NCBI RefSeq assembly: GCF_001456025.1
Contig: NZ_LMTZ01000148.1
Span: 1-64,000, forward strand
DNA from: Mastigocoleus testarum BC008
GTDB lineage: Bacteria; Cyanobacteriota; Cyanobacteriia; Cyanobacteriales; Nostocaceae
DNA length: 64,000 bases
Direction: 5' to 3'
The notes under the pieces were generated by a model. The model saw only the letters and a list, made by a program, of their open reading frames with translations. It ran no database searches and was not told the DNA's origin. Position numbers and translations under genes: made by a program. Below are positions 33,480-41,776 of this stretch, in pieces; position 1 is the stretch's first letter; every line of letters begins with the position of its first letter.

Positions 33480-35648
33480 GTGAGAGATATTGCTCAGAAA
33501 TATATGAGTTCATCAGGGTGCAGACAAAGCGATCAAGGATTACGGAAATTCCAGGAGTCGGGAACAAATAAAATGGGGTCATTATCCAAGAGTGTACCAG
33601 GAAGAAAAAAGCGTTTATCGTCCTTGCCGCAATACTCTGATGAATTAGATATAGATCGACAACACAAGTACCGGGTTAAGCTGATGCTGCATGAGCAATA
33701 TGATGCCCACCAGTTAGCACAAAAAATTAATCAAAGTATTGCCAATAGCCCAACTCCAGAAGAGATGCTGCAAGAGATTGCCGAGTTATTAGGCTTGGCT
33801 TTTAAAGTCGATTGTTGCTGCTTGGTTACAGTTACTAATGGAAGTACGGGAGAGACAATTACAGCAAATTGGTGTGCCCCTAAAGACTTAGATTTACCAC
33901 AAGCAAACGAAATATTATCCAGCGACCAATGGGAAAAACATGAGTTAGTATTTGCATCTGAACCGCCAAAAATTGAAGACATTAATTCAATTAATAATAC
34001 TTTGGCAATCGCTCACGGGCATTTACCCTTACCAATCAAATCGGTACTGGTAATTCCCACAAGATTTGGCGGAAAAATTGACGGTGTAGTCTTTTTGATT
34101 AAATCCCAGCCCTATGAGTGGAAAGACTCAGAAAAAGAACTGCTCAGGGCGATTGAATCATCATGTGCGATCGCTTTTTCACAAGTAGCGCAAATCCAGT
34201 TGATTGCTTCCCAGAAAAAGTATGTGGAAACTTGTGCTCTTCATCAAAGTTTAATTCAGCAGTTAACAATTCTGAGTCGCAGCAACCTGGAGCTAAATCA
34301 AATGCTCCAATCTGCGATAGCAGCTACTGCTGAAGCATTGGAAGCAGATCGTGGTTTATTGATATCGTTAAAATATACTAACCCCTTATTTCGCTGGAAT
34401 CGTTCCAAGGAAAATATTCCTAAAGCCAAAGCGAGAATAGTCGGTAAATGGTCAAAAAACCTAGACAATATTGTCATCGAACAGTCAGAATCTGCCGAAG
34501 ATGGCTCTTACTGGCTAAAAGATTGTGGTTTATCCCGGCGTGCTTTTTCTGATTCTGGAAAAGCAGTAGTCATTAATAATAATTCTGATCGTCGCCGTGG
34601 TGACACATCTGGAATTGCACCAGTGTTTGCATTAGATGTCTTACCAGCATTGCTTTTAGTTCCTTTGGAAAGTCAAGGGAGAGTCTTAGGATTTATGGCG
34701 CTACAACAGTCTGTAGCCCGCTGTTGGAAGCCTGCTGAATTAAATATGGTGGAAATGGTATGTGCTCAATTAAGTAACGCGATCATCCAAAATCAAACTT
34801 TAAGACAGGTTCGAGCTTTAGTAGATGAACGTACCGATAAATTACAGGGTAGTTTAGAAGTTCAAGCTAAATTGTATGAAAGAACTCGCCAATACGTAAA
34901 ACAGTTAGCAGAACTCAACGAGCTTAAAGATGAATTTCTCAGCAATATGAGCGATCGCCTACGTTATCCTTTGACGAATATGCGGATGGCGTTGCGTAAT
35001 CTACGTCAAAAGGGAATAGATCCTGAACGTCAAGCAAGATACTTAAATATTCTTGAAGAAGAATGTACTAAAGAAATTGACTTGATTAACGATCTGCTCA
35101 CGCTGCAAAAACTAGAAACCCATCAAGAGCGTCCCCAATTAGAAAGCATTGATTTAAATACTAAAATTCAAGATATTACAGAACGTTTTAAGAAAAAGCT
35201 CTCAGATAAAGGATTAGAAATTTTATTTGAATTACCAGCAGATTCACTTGAACTGCAAACGGAAATAGAAAGTTTTGAGCGTATTCTTACTGAATTACTA
35301 TCAAATGTTTGTAAATATTCCGAACCTGATACAAAAGTAGAATTGCAAGCAGAACACCAAATTTCCGACTCCACAGATAAAATATCGATTAAAATCATTA
35401 ATGTTGGTAGGGGTATATCTCAAGAAGAAGCCACATATATTTTTGATAAATTCCGTCGGGGTAAAGGTCGGTGGACTCCCGGTACTGGTTTAGGATTGGC
35501 GTTGGTAAAATCTTATGTACAGCATCTTAATGGAACGATCGCTGTTGACAGTTCTGAAATTCCCAACTCCGAATTAAGCAAAATTTGTTTTACTTTGACT
35601 TTGCCACAATTTGCTGAGGAAACTGAACCACCAAATGAAAGTAACTGA
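33480..35648 (+). CDS. GAF-domain histidine-kinase-like protein lacking the phospho-acceptor His
   Basis: 722 residues from GTG 33480; ATG at 33504 or 33573 are alternative starts. Two GAF domains (about 80-250 and 265-440), a coiled linker (about 445-480), a DHp-like helix pair (about 482-550) and a HATPase_c domain (about 590-715) with N-box LTELLSNVCKYS and G-boxes NVGRGIS and GTGLGLALVKSY. In the H-box, the expected S-H-E-L-R-T-P-L reads S-D-R-L-R-Y-P-L: position 492 is Asp. The codons form a HIP1 octamer (34951-34958). It may be an ATP-binding pseudo-kinase or a partner subunit. The SRPBCC gene overlaps its end by 14 bases. Confidence 0.85.
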   Translation: MRDIAQKYMSSSGCRQSDQGLRKFQESGTNKMGSLSKSVPGRKKRLSSLPQYSDELDIDRQHKYRVKLMLHEQYDAHQLAQKINQSIANSPTPEEMLQEIAELLGLAFKVDCCCLVTVTNGSTGETITANWCAPKDLDLPQANEILSSDQWEKHELVFASEPPKIEDINSINNTLAIAHGHLPLPIKSVLVIPTRFGGKIDGVVFLIKSQPYEWKDSEKELLRAIESSCAIAFSQVAQIQLIASQKKYVETCALHQSLIQQLTILSRSNLELNQMLQSAIAATAEALEADRGLLISLKYTNPLFRWNRSKENIPKAKARIVGKWSKNLDNIVIEQSESAEDGSYWLKDCGLSRRAFSDSGKAVVINNNSDRRRGDTSGIAPVFALDVLPALLLVPLESQGRVLGFMALQQSVARCWKPAELNMVEMVCAQLSNAIIQNQTLRQVRALVDERTDKLQGSLEVQAKLYERTRQYVKQLAELNELKDEFLSNMSDRLRYPLTNMRMALRNLRQKGIDPERQARYLNILEEECTKEIDLINDLLTLQKLETHQERPQLESIDLNTKIQDITERFKKKLSDKGLEILFELPADSLELQTEIESFERILTELLSNVCKYSEPDTKVELQAEHQISDSTDKISIKIINVGRGISQEEATYIFDKFRRGKGRWTPGTGLGLALVKSYVQHLNGTIAVDSSEIPNSELSKICFTLTLPQFAEETEPPNESN
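34951..34958. repeat. HIP1 octamer covering the kinase H-box
   Basis: GCGATCGC overlaps the Ser-Asp-Arg codons that replace Ser-His-Glu in the H-box. HIP1 is the most frequent octamer of many cyanobacterial genomes. Confidence 0.8.
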
Positions 35649-36237
35649 AAAACATTACGCGCCTAAAAAAATCAATTTTTCCGCTTTTAGCAACAGCAAT
35701 ACAAATCAGGAGAATTTGACTGCAGACGCGGTTAATTCAGAAGCTGTTGATGTCAAAGTTGAAAAAATTTCTGAGCGACAACGACGCATTAGCGCTAATA
35801 TCCACATTCTCCGCCCGATAGAACAGGTCTGGAAAGTACTTACAGATTATGAGGCTTTGACTCAGTTCGTCCCTAACCTTGTAAAAAGTCGCCTTTTACC
35901 ACATCCTACGGGGGGTATTCGATTGGAACAAATAGGTTCTGGGCAATTATTACGGATGAATTTCTCGGCACGAGTTGTTCTCGATCTGGAAGAATATTTT
36001 CCTGACAAGATTTGTTTCGAGATGGTTGAAGGAGATTTCAAAGTTTTCTGCGGCTGTTGGCTGCTAGCACCGATTTATTTGGAAGGGGAAGTTGCAACAA
36101 GTCTGTGCTACACCATCGAAATCTTACCCAGACTAACAATGCCAGTGGGATTAATTGAACGTCGAATGAGTGATGACTTACGTTCAAATTTGCTAGCTGT
36201 TCGCCAACGCACAGAAAACCTATTTAGCTACGCTTAA
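35635..36237 (+). CDS. SRPBCC-superfamily (polyketide cyclase/COQ10-like) protein
   Basis: 200 residues from ATG 35635. The start lies within the last codons of the kinase-like gene, so the two are coupled. Residues about 50-195 form a START/SRPBCC ligand-binding fold: ISANIHILRPIEQVWKVLTDYEALTQFVPNLVKSRLL, then FSARVVLDLEEYFPDKICFEMVEGDFKVFCGCW. COQ10-like members bind quinones or other lipids, and this one has no catalytic residues I can identify. Coupling to a GAF sensor suggests that it supplies or removes a ligand (inference). Confidence 0.8.
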   Translation: MKVTEKHYAPKKINFSAFSNSNTNQENLTADAVNSEAVDVKVEKISERQRRISANIHILRPIEQVWKVLTDYEALTQFVPNLVKSRLLPHPTGGIRLEQIGSGQLLRMNFSARVVLDLEEYFPDKICFEMVEGDFKVFCGCWLLAPIYLEGEVATSLCYTIEILPRLTMPVGLIERRMSDDLRSNLLAVRQRTENLFSYA

Positions 36238-36579
36238 AATTTGCTATGATTCAGGTAGAGAAAGTCAATACTTCTCTACCTTAAAGAGCATTTTTATGCT
36301 TGATTTACAGATTTTTAAAACCAATAACTATATAAAATCAAACTAATAAATTAAACTTATATTTTAAATTATTAGTAAATACATATTTAGAATGAAATCT
36401 CTTTAAAAAATAGCAAGAGATTAAAAACTAATAGTTTAACTTTAAACAAGGTCTACGGAAGCTTTAGATTTAAACTAAAACATCAAATAAAACAGTAAGG
36501 TTTGCTATTACGTTTATGGTGTTTTAAATTTCCGATAAATTCCTGAGGATTTTAAATTTTTACTAGCCTAACAAAATAT
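36238..36579. other. spacer between the SRPBCC gene and the tRNA-Glu terminator
   Basis: AT-rich, with a short AGAGAAAGT...ACTTCTCT repeat just after the stop (about 36258-36280) that may end the upstream operon. Nothing else is recognised. Confidence 0.35.
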
Positions 36580-36615
36580 AAAAGCTGTAACCCAATAAAC
36601 TAGGTTACAGCTTTT
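36580..36615 (-). terminator. terminator of tRNA-Glu
   Basis: AAAAGCTGTAACC and GGTTACAGCTTTT form a perfect 13-bp stem with a 10-base loop, 24 bases after the tRNA on the minus strand. The A-T rich ends give a T-run on either strand. Confidence 0.8.
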
Positions 36616-36639
36616 ATAATCTTGTCATTTGTCTTTGTA

Positions 36640-36712
36640 TACCCCCAAGGGAATTCGAATCCCTGTTACCTCCGTGAAAGGGAGGTGTCCTAGGCCTCTA
36701 GACGATGGGGGC
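36640..36712 (-). tRNA. tRNA-Glu (anticodon TTC)
   Basis: 73 nt on the minus strand. Acceptor GCCCCCA pairs with TGGGGGT, anticodon loop CTTTCAC with TTC between stem halves CTCC and GGAG, T-loop GGTTCGAATCC-type (GGATTCGAATTCC) present. CCA is not encoded. In cyanobacteria this tRNA also feeds tetrapyrrole synthesis. Confidence 0.95.
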
Positions 36713-37381
36713 GCGATGGGGCGCGTGCCTCAGACTTTTAATAATTTAGCGGAGTTTCTTATTTGTGTCAACAGTTTTGAGCAAATTTTTGAGCGGCTCA
36801 AAATACAAAATCCTCAACTTCAAAGGAGTATCCTAGTATTATGTCAAGAAAGGAATATCAACCTGTTGATTAAAAATGTCTCATATTACCTTTGAAAAAC
36901 AGAAGTGAGGATACAGTCAGTAACTAGGGGAATATTGCCTCAAGCTCTAGGTTTTACATTCGCCAATTTTAACTTCTGCCAAAGTTGATTTGACATCATT
37001 TATAAGTATATAGACTTTGAGACCCGGCTAATCTTTAAGACAATTCAACGCAAGACAAAAGTATACTATAGGAAACCTTTAGTGTTACTAAATTAAAATA
37101 GATGTATATGTTAAATGAAAACGTCAAAACAGATTACATTTAATTGCCGTATATCAAGGATTAGAGCTTATGTACAATCGATGGGAAATTAAATCCTAAT
37201 GGGCAAATATTTCTGCCTAACGTTTGACAAAGGGGGTAAAATTTTGTTTATTTCCCTAAACATGAGTATAAAAACTATCTGTATTTCCCCGTCTAGCAAG
37301 GGTATAGTATTGCAGCCAGTGCAGTTAGTCTTTACTATTCTTAACAAAAGATTTTGAAATATATGGCTCAAAATCTCGAAT
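36713..37381. other. 669-bp spacer upstream of the antiporter gene
   Basis: It contains the tRNA-Glu promoter region (minus strand) and the antiporter leader. A nine-codon frame with AGGAG (about 36823-36867, MSRKEYQPVD) is too short to call. No other feature is seen. Confidence 0.4.
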
Positions 37382-39307
37382 ATGGAAGAATCTTTTGAAA
37401 TCACTTTGCAGATGGTGATAACCATCGTCGCGGGCATTAGTGCTCAAGTGCTTGCTGCCTATCTTAAATTGCCTGGCATTGTATTCTTATTGTTCTTTGG
37501 CATTTTGCTTGGCTCTGATGGCATTGGGCTACTACATCCTCAAACGCTAGGAACTGGCTTAGAGGTAATTGTTGCCCTTGCCACAGCGATTATTTTGTTT
37601 GAGGGTGGATTAGATTTAGACCTGCGTGAGTTGGGTAAAGTTTCTACAACCTTGCAATTACTGGTAACTTTAGGGACTCTGGTGACACTGCTCGGGGGTA
37701 GCATGGCCGCACACTGGCTAAGTGAGTTCCCTTGGCCAATCGCTTTCCTATATGCCTCCCTAGTTGTAGTAACTGGACCTACAGTAGTAACTCCCTTACT
37801 CAAACATATAAAAGTTGACCGACAAGTAGCAGCAATACTGGAAGGAGAAGGAGTTTTAATTGACCCTGTTGGGGCTATTCTTGCCGTTGTCGTCCTCGAC
37901 ACAATTTTGAACAGTGATGCTGGTCCAATTAACGCCGCCATTGGTTTGTTACTGCGTTTGGGAGTAGGAGCAGTAATTGGTGGTGTTGGTGGTTGGGTCA
38001 TGAGCTTAGTTTTCAAGCGTGCGAATTTCCTCTCCTTCGAGTTAAAAAACCTACTAGTGCTGGCAGGATTATGGGGTCTATTTGCGCTATCCCAAAATAT
38101 TCGCAGCGAATCTGGACTAATGACCACCGTAGTTGCAGGGATTGTATTTGCCAATTCTTCAGTCCCTGAAGAGCGCCAACTACGTCAATTTAAAGGTCAA
38201 TTAACCATACTAAGTGTATCTGTGCTGTTTATATTACTAGCCGCAGATCTATCAATTGACAGTCTATTAGCCTTAGGATGGGGTAGTTTATTTAGTGTTT
38301 TAGCACTAATGTTTATCGTGCGCCCGATAAATATTTTGCTATGTACTTGGAATAGCAATTTTAATTGGCGACAAAAACTATTTTTAAGTTGGATCGCACC
38401 AAGGGGAATTGTTTCAGCCTCTGTTGCTTCTTTGTTTGCAATTTTGCTAACTCAGCATGGTATCAACGGTGGTGATGCCATTAAAGCTTTGGTGTTTTTG
38501 ACAATTATCGTAACGGTAGTTTGTCAAGGACTAACAGCAGGTTGGTTAGCTAATTGTTTACAAATCACTTCTAAAGAAGCTACGGGAGTTGTAATTGTTG
38601 GCTGTAACCCCTTGAGTATGTTAATTGCCCGCTTCTTCCAAGAGCGGGGAGAAAAAGTCGTAATGATTGACACCAACCCGGAGTCCTGCGAACAAGCCCA
38701 AGATCGAAACATTCAGGTCATTGCTAGCAGTGCATTTGATGTAGAAGTATTAGAAGGAGCGGGTCTGGGATCGATAGGAACTTTTTTGGCTGCGACCAAT
38801 AATGGTGAAGTCAATTTTGTCTTGGCACAAAGAGCAGCAGAAGAATTCGATCCTCCAAGGGTTTTGGCTGTTTATCCGAGAGATCCTACCGCTAAAGTTC
38901 CTGCAAATAATAGTCAGAAGGTCAATCAAGCATTTGTATCCGACTTGGCAATTAAGCGATGGAATGAATACCTAAATAATGGACAAGTAAAATTGCTAAC
39001 TACTACACTTAGCCAATCGGATATTGAAAACCAAAAAGAATCTCTCAAAGGCTTGGTGGAAGGAGGGGACTTAGTACCCCTACTTATAGAGCGAGAAAAA
39101 CATCTTATGGTTATGCCCGCCTCCCAGCAATGGCAGATTGGTGATCGGATTATTTATCTGCTACACGATCCCAGACCAACTTTACTTAAGCGTCTTTCCG
39201 GAGGAACTCAATCAAATCGTCTATCTTTAGACAAACTACCTGAAGTAGAAGAATTTCCACTGGCAAAGCTATCTCAACTTTCAGCTAGCGATACATCAAC
39301 AGCCTGA
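37382..39307 (+). CDS. NhaP-type cation/H+ antiporter with C-terminal TrkA-N domain
   Basis: 641 residues. Residues 1-400 are a CPA-type exchanger with about 12 membrane helices: LFFGILLGSDGIGLL, ILFEGGLDLDLREL, VVTGPTVVTPLL, and the ion-site region AAILEGEGVLIDPVGAILA (about 144-162). Residues about 400-510 are a TrkA-N/RCK Rossmann domain (VVIVGCNPLSMLIARFFQE, MIDTNPESCEQA) and about 515-610 a TrkA-C-like domain. It should exchange Na+ or K+ for protons under nucleotide control. Its 3' end overlaps the end of the convergent cytochrome gene by 34 bases. Confidence 0.9.
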   Translation: MEESFEITLQMVITIVAGISAQVLAAYLKLPGIVFLLFFGILLGSDGIGLLHPQTLGTGLEVIVALATAIILFEGGLDLDLRELGKVSTTLQLLVTLGTLVTLLGGSMAAHWLSEFPWPIAFLYASLVVVTGPTVVTPLLKHIKVDRQVAAILEGEGVLIDPVGAILAVVVLDTILNSDAGPINAAIGLLLRLGVGAVIGGVGGWVMSLVFKRANFLSFELKNLLVLAGLWGLFALSQNIRSESGLMTTVVAGIVFANSSVPEERQLRQFKGQLTILSVSVLFILLAADLSIDSLLALGWGSLFSVLALMFIVRPINILLCTWNSNFNWRQKLFLSWIAPRGIVSASVASLFAILLTQHGINGGDAIKALVFLTIIVTVVCQGLTAGWLANCLQITSKEATGVVIVGCNPLSMLIARFFQERGEKVVMIDTNPESCEQAQDRNIQVIASSAFDVEVLEGAGLGSIGTFLAATNNGEVNFVLAQRAAEEFDPPRVLAVYPRDPTAKVPANNSQKVNQAFVSDLAIKRWNEYLNNGQVKLLTTTLSQSDIENQKESLKGLVEGGDLVPLLIEREKHLMVMPASQQWQIGDRIIYLLHDPRPTLLKRLSGGTQSNRLSLDKLPEVEEFPLAKLSQLSASDTSTA

Positions 39308-39933
39308 TTTAATCTTTCTCGTTCTTCTACTGAAACTCCATTTTTGGCCCTCATTTGTTTTTCTTGCCAAATCAAACTTGATAGGTGAACTACAGCCAGC
39401 ACAACTACACCTACAGAGAGGAGATAACTATGGATAGTGTAAAGGTGTTGTATTGTTACTGAATTAATTGCTCCACCGCCAGTAAGAATGTTTTTTAACC
39501 AAACTCCAACCAGGGGAATCGCCTGAATTGTACCGAGCTCAATATTAAATCTCCAGTATCCTTCCTGGGTCCAAGCCAAAATAATTGCTGTCCAGGAAAG
39601 CCCAATTGCCGTAAGAGCTAAGAGAATACCACTAATCCATGCACCCAACCAACTACGGCGAAATTGTCTACCTAAAAACATCACCACGATTTGTATTAAA
39701 GCGATCGCTATTATTCCATTCCCAGCCAAGCTGTGAATTTTACGAAAAAACCAACCATAAGGAACTTGGAGAGTTATCGCCTCCAATGATGTATATGCCC
39801 CACCTGCGGTTGGTTCGTAGTAAAAAGATAGCAAAATACCACTAAAAGCAGCGATTAAACTCAAAGTTAAGACTACGACCGATAAAATTGTTGCAATTCT
39901 CCTAATAACCCAATCGAATTGATTGATTTGCAT
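39274..39933 (-). CDS. cytochrome b6-like membrane protein with one altered haem ligand
   Basis: 219 residues with four main membrane helices in the arrangement of cytochrome b6/b N-terminal domains. Of the four haem-ligand positions (helices B and D), H67 and H168 form one pair with the same 101-residue spacing as in b6. The second pair would be 81 and 183; 183 is His, but 81 is Gln (IALIQIVVMF). The haem cn Cys of b6 is absent. It is not petB itself, whose partner petD is missing here. It is probably a paralogue that binds one standard b haem. Confidence 0.8.
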   Translation of the reverse strand: MQINQFDWVIRRIATILSVVVLTLSLIAAFSGILLSFYYEPTAGGAYTSLEAITLQVPYGWFFRKIHSLAGNGIIAIALIQIVVMFLGRQFRRSWLGAWISGILLALTAIGLSWTAIILAWTQEGYWRFNIELGTIQAIPLVGVWLKNILTGGGAINSVTIQHLYTIHSYLLSVGVVVLAVVHLSSLIWQEKQMRAKNGVSVEERERLNQAVDVSLAES

Positions 39934-40024
39934 TACTGAAGCTTCCTTACCAAAAAAATTATAGTTTTATTACAATTTTAACTAATAATCGTTAAGAAAT
40001 GTTTCAGAATGTAAACAGGATAAC

Positions 40025-40720
40025 TTAACTTAGATAATTAGCCCAGGTACTAAGTATATCTGGGGAGCCATACCACCTTTGCGGGCTTTTGGGGGAATGG
40101 CGAACATCTTCAATCACAATATTTTGAGCGCCTTCTAAATGGGCTGCTTCAATGGGGGTGATGCCATCACCCCACGTATTTCCTTTGCCGCAAGTTAATA
40201 AATAACTGTTATAAGCTAACCAACTACCTAACTTTTTATTACCAAAAACTGTTTTCCCCGCCACACAAATGTAATTTACATCCTTATAAAATGCTCCAGG
40301 GTAGTTTTGATTAACAAAATCAATAGTCCGGCGCGTCCAGCGTTCTTGACTAAAATGGGGTGTACCTAAAGTAATTAGATTTGCAACCAGTTTATGCCCA
40401 TTGCATAGTAAAGATTTGTCATTACCTCTTCCGGAGTAAGGCAATTCTCCTAAATAAATTCGGGATATCCATCCTCCTGCGGAATGGCCGATTAAATTAA
40501 TCTGGGGAACATTAAATTCAAAAAGGACATTTTTGACCGTTTGATCTAATTTTTGGAGAATATTAATGAAAGATCTTCCTCCCAGTGTCGGTATCCAGTC
40601 CCTTCTTCCCAAGGGCACAGTTACAGCAGGGAAACCTATTTCTTTGAGGGATTGTTCTAATTTTTGGTAGGATTTGGCAGACTCAAAATATCCCGGCAAA
40701 ATAACTGTTGGTAGTGGCAT
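40025..40720 (-). CDS. alpha/beta-hydrolase, lipase-like
   Basis: 231 residues with the nucleophile elbow LIGHSAGGW (Ser about 78), an N-terminal strand and oxyanion loop VILPGYFESA, LGTPHFSQERW after the elbow as in lipases, a late WGDGITPIEAAHL with an acidic residue, and a C-terminal DVRHSP supplying the His. No signal peptide, so it is cytoplasmic or thylakoid-associated. The substrate may be a membrane lipid (inference). It is divergent from cobI. Confidence 0.85.
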   Translation of the reverse strand: MPLPTVILPGYFESAKSYQKLEQSLKEIGFPAVTVPLGRRDWIPTLGGRSFINILQKLDQTVKNVLFEFNVPQINLIGHSAGGWISRIYLGELPYSGRGNDKSLLCNGHKLVANLITLGTPHFSQERWTRRTIDFVNQNYPGAFYKDVNYICVAGKTVFGNKKLGSWLAYNSYLLTCGKGNTWGDGITPIEAAHLEGAQNIVIEDVRHSPKSPQRWYGSPDILSTWANYLS

Positions 40721-40817
40721 TGCAGTCTTATTTTGAAAGCTTGATTTTTTTGTATTATTTTTTGTATTTCTTTATTAAGAATATAAACTTATAGGTTAAT
40801 TTTACTAACGTGTGCCA

Positions 40818-41537
40818 ATGCCAATAGGCAATTTTTACGGTCTGAGCGTAGGAACCGGCGATCCAGAATTAATTACTGTTAAAGGATTACGAATTTTACG
40901 AAATTCTCCAGTGGTAGCATTTCCTTCTGGTTTACAAGGCAAACCCGGAATCGCGGAAAAAATTATTAGTCAATGGTTGCAACCAGAACAAATACTGTTA
41001 CCTCTGAACTTCCCCTATATCCAAGACGAACAAATCCTATTAAATGCTTGGGAAGAAGCAGCAAAACTTGTTTACGAATGTTTAAAAACTGGTCTAGATG
41101 TGGTTTTTGCCTGTGTTGGGGATGTCAGTTTCTACAGTACATTTACATACTTAGCGCAAACATTGAGAAGACTCTATCCTGATGTAACAGTTGTGGTGAT
41201 ACCAGGAGTTTGTTCTCCAATGGCTGCTGCTGCTGTATTAGGTATACCTCTCACAGTCAAAGATGAAAAATTAGCAGTTTTACCAGCCATCTATTCAATG
41301 AGCGATTTTGAAACTGCATTGGAGTGGGCTGAGGTTGTTGTACTGATGAAAGTTAGCTCTGTATACGCTAAAGTTTGGAAGATTTTGCAACAACACGACC
41401 TGCTAAAATCAAGCTTCATAGTAGAAAAAGCAACTTCAGAGGAAATGGTATTGCATCCCGACTTAACCAATTTAAGTAACTTGAAATTACCTTATTTTTC
41501 AATTTTGATTGTGCAATTACAATCTGGATATTTTTAA
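40818..41537 (+). CDS. cobI: precorrin-2 C20-methyltransferase
   Basis: 239 residues from ATG 40818; GTG two codons upstream is possible. The SAM-dependent tetrapyrrole methylase fold is clear: FYGLSVGTGDPELITVKGLRIL (start of the fold), FACVGDVSFYSTF, and VIPGVCSPMAAAAVLGIPL. CobI/CbiL adds the C20 methyl in cobalamin synthesis, right after the CobA step encoded at 17.1 kb. The gene stands alone; no cobalamin riboswitch was recognised ahead of it. Confidence 0.92.
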   Translation: MPIGNFYGLSVGTGDPELITVKGLRILRNSPVVAFPSGLQGKPGIAEKIISQWLQPEQILLPLNFPYIQDEQILLNAWEEAAKLVYECLKTGLDVVFACVGDVSFYSTFTYLAQTLRRLYPDVTVVVIPGVCSPMAAAAVLGIPLTVKDEKLAVLPAIYSMSDFETALEWAEVVVLMKVSSVYAKVWKILQQHDLLKSSFIVEKATSEEMVLHPDLTNLSNLKLPYFSILIVQLQSGYF

Positions 41538-41776
41538 GATTCATGATTTTGAAAGCAAAATCACATCCATGTAGACTGAATCCCAGTAGTATATAAATTA
41601 AACTAATAAAATAACGACCAAAATACTCTTAAACGTGTTCTGTTTTCAGTATCTTTATAAGAAGTTATTATTTGTAGAGGGGTGCTCCTCCTCAGCCATT
41701 GTTGGAAATAATTAAGAACTTTAGACAATAAAATTACACAATTTCCATAGAGCCGAGTGAACGAAAACAAGTTACT

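Noticed and set aside
36629..36895. Plus-strand frame of 88 codons
   Set aside because: Its first third is the complement of tRNA-Glu; the remainder has no recognisable protein features.
37540..38154. Minus-strand frame of 204 codons inside the antiporter gene
   Set aside because: A shadow of the membrane-domain coding sequence; composition (Pro/Thr/Ser) is that of an antisense frame of a hydrophobic protein.
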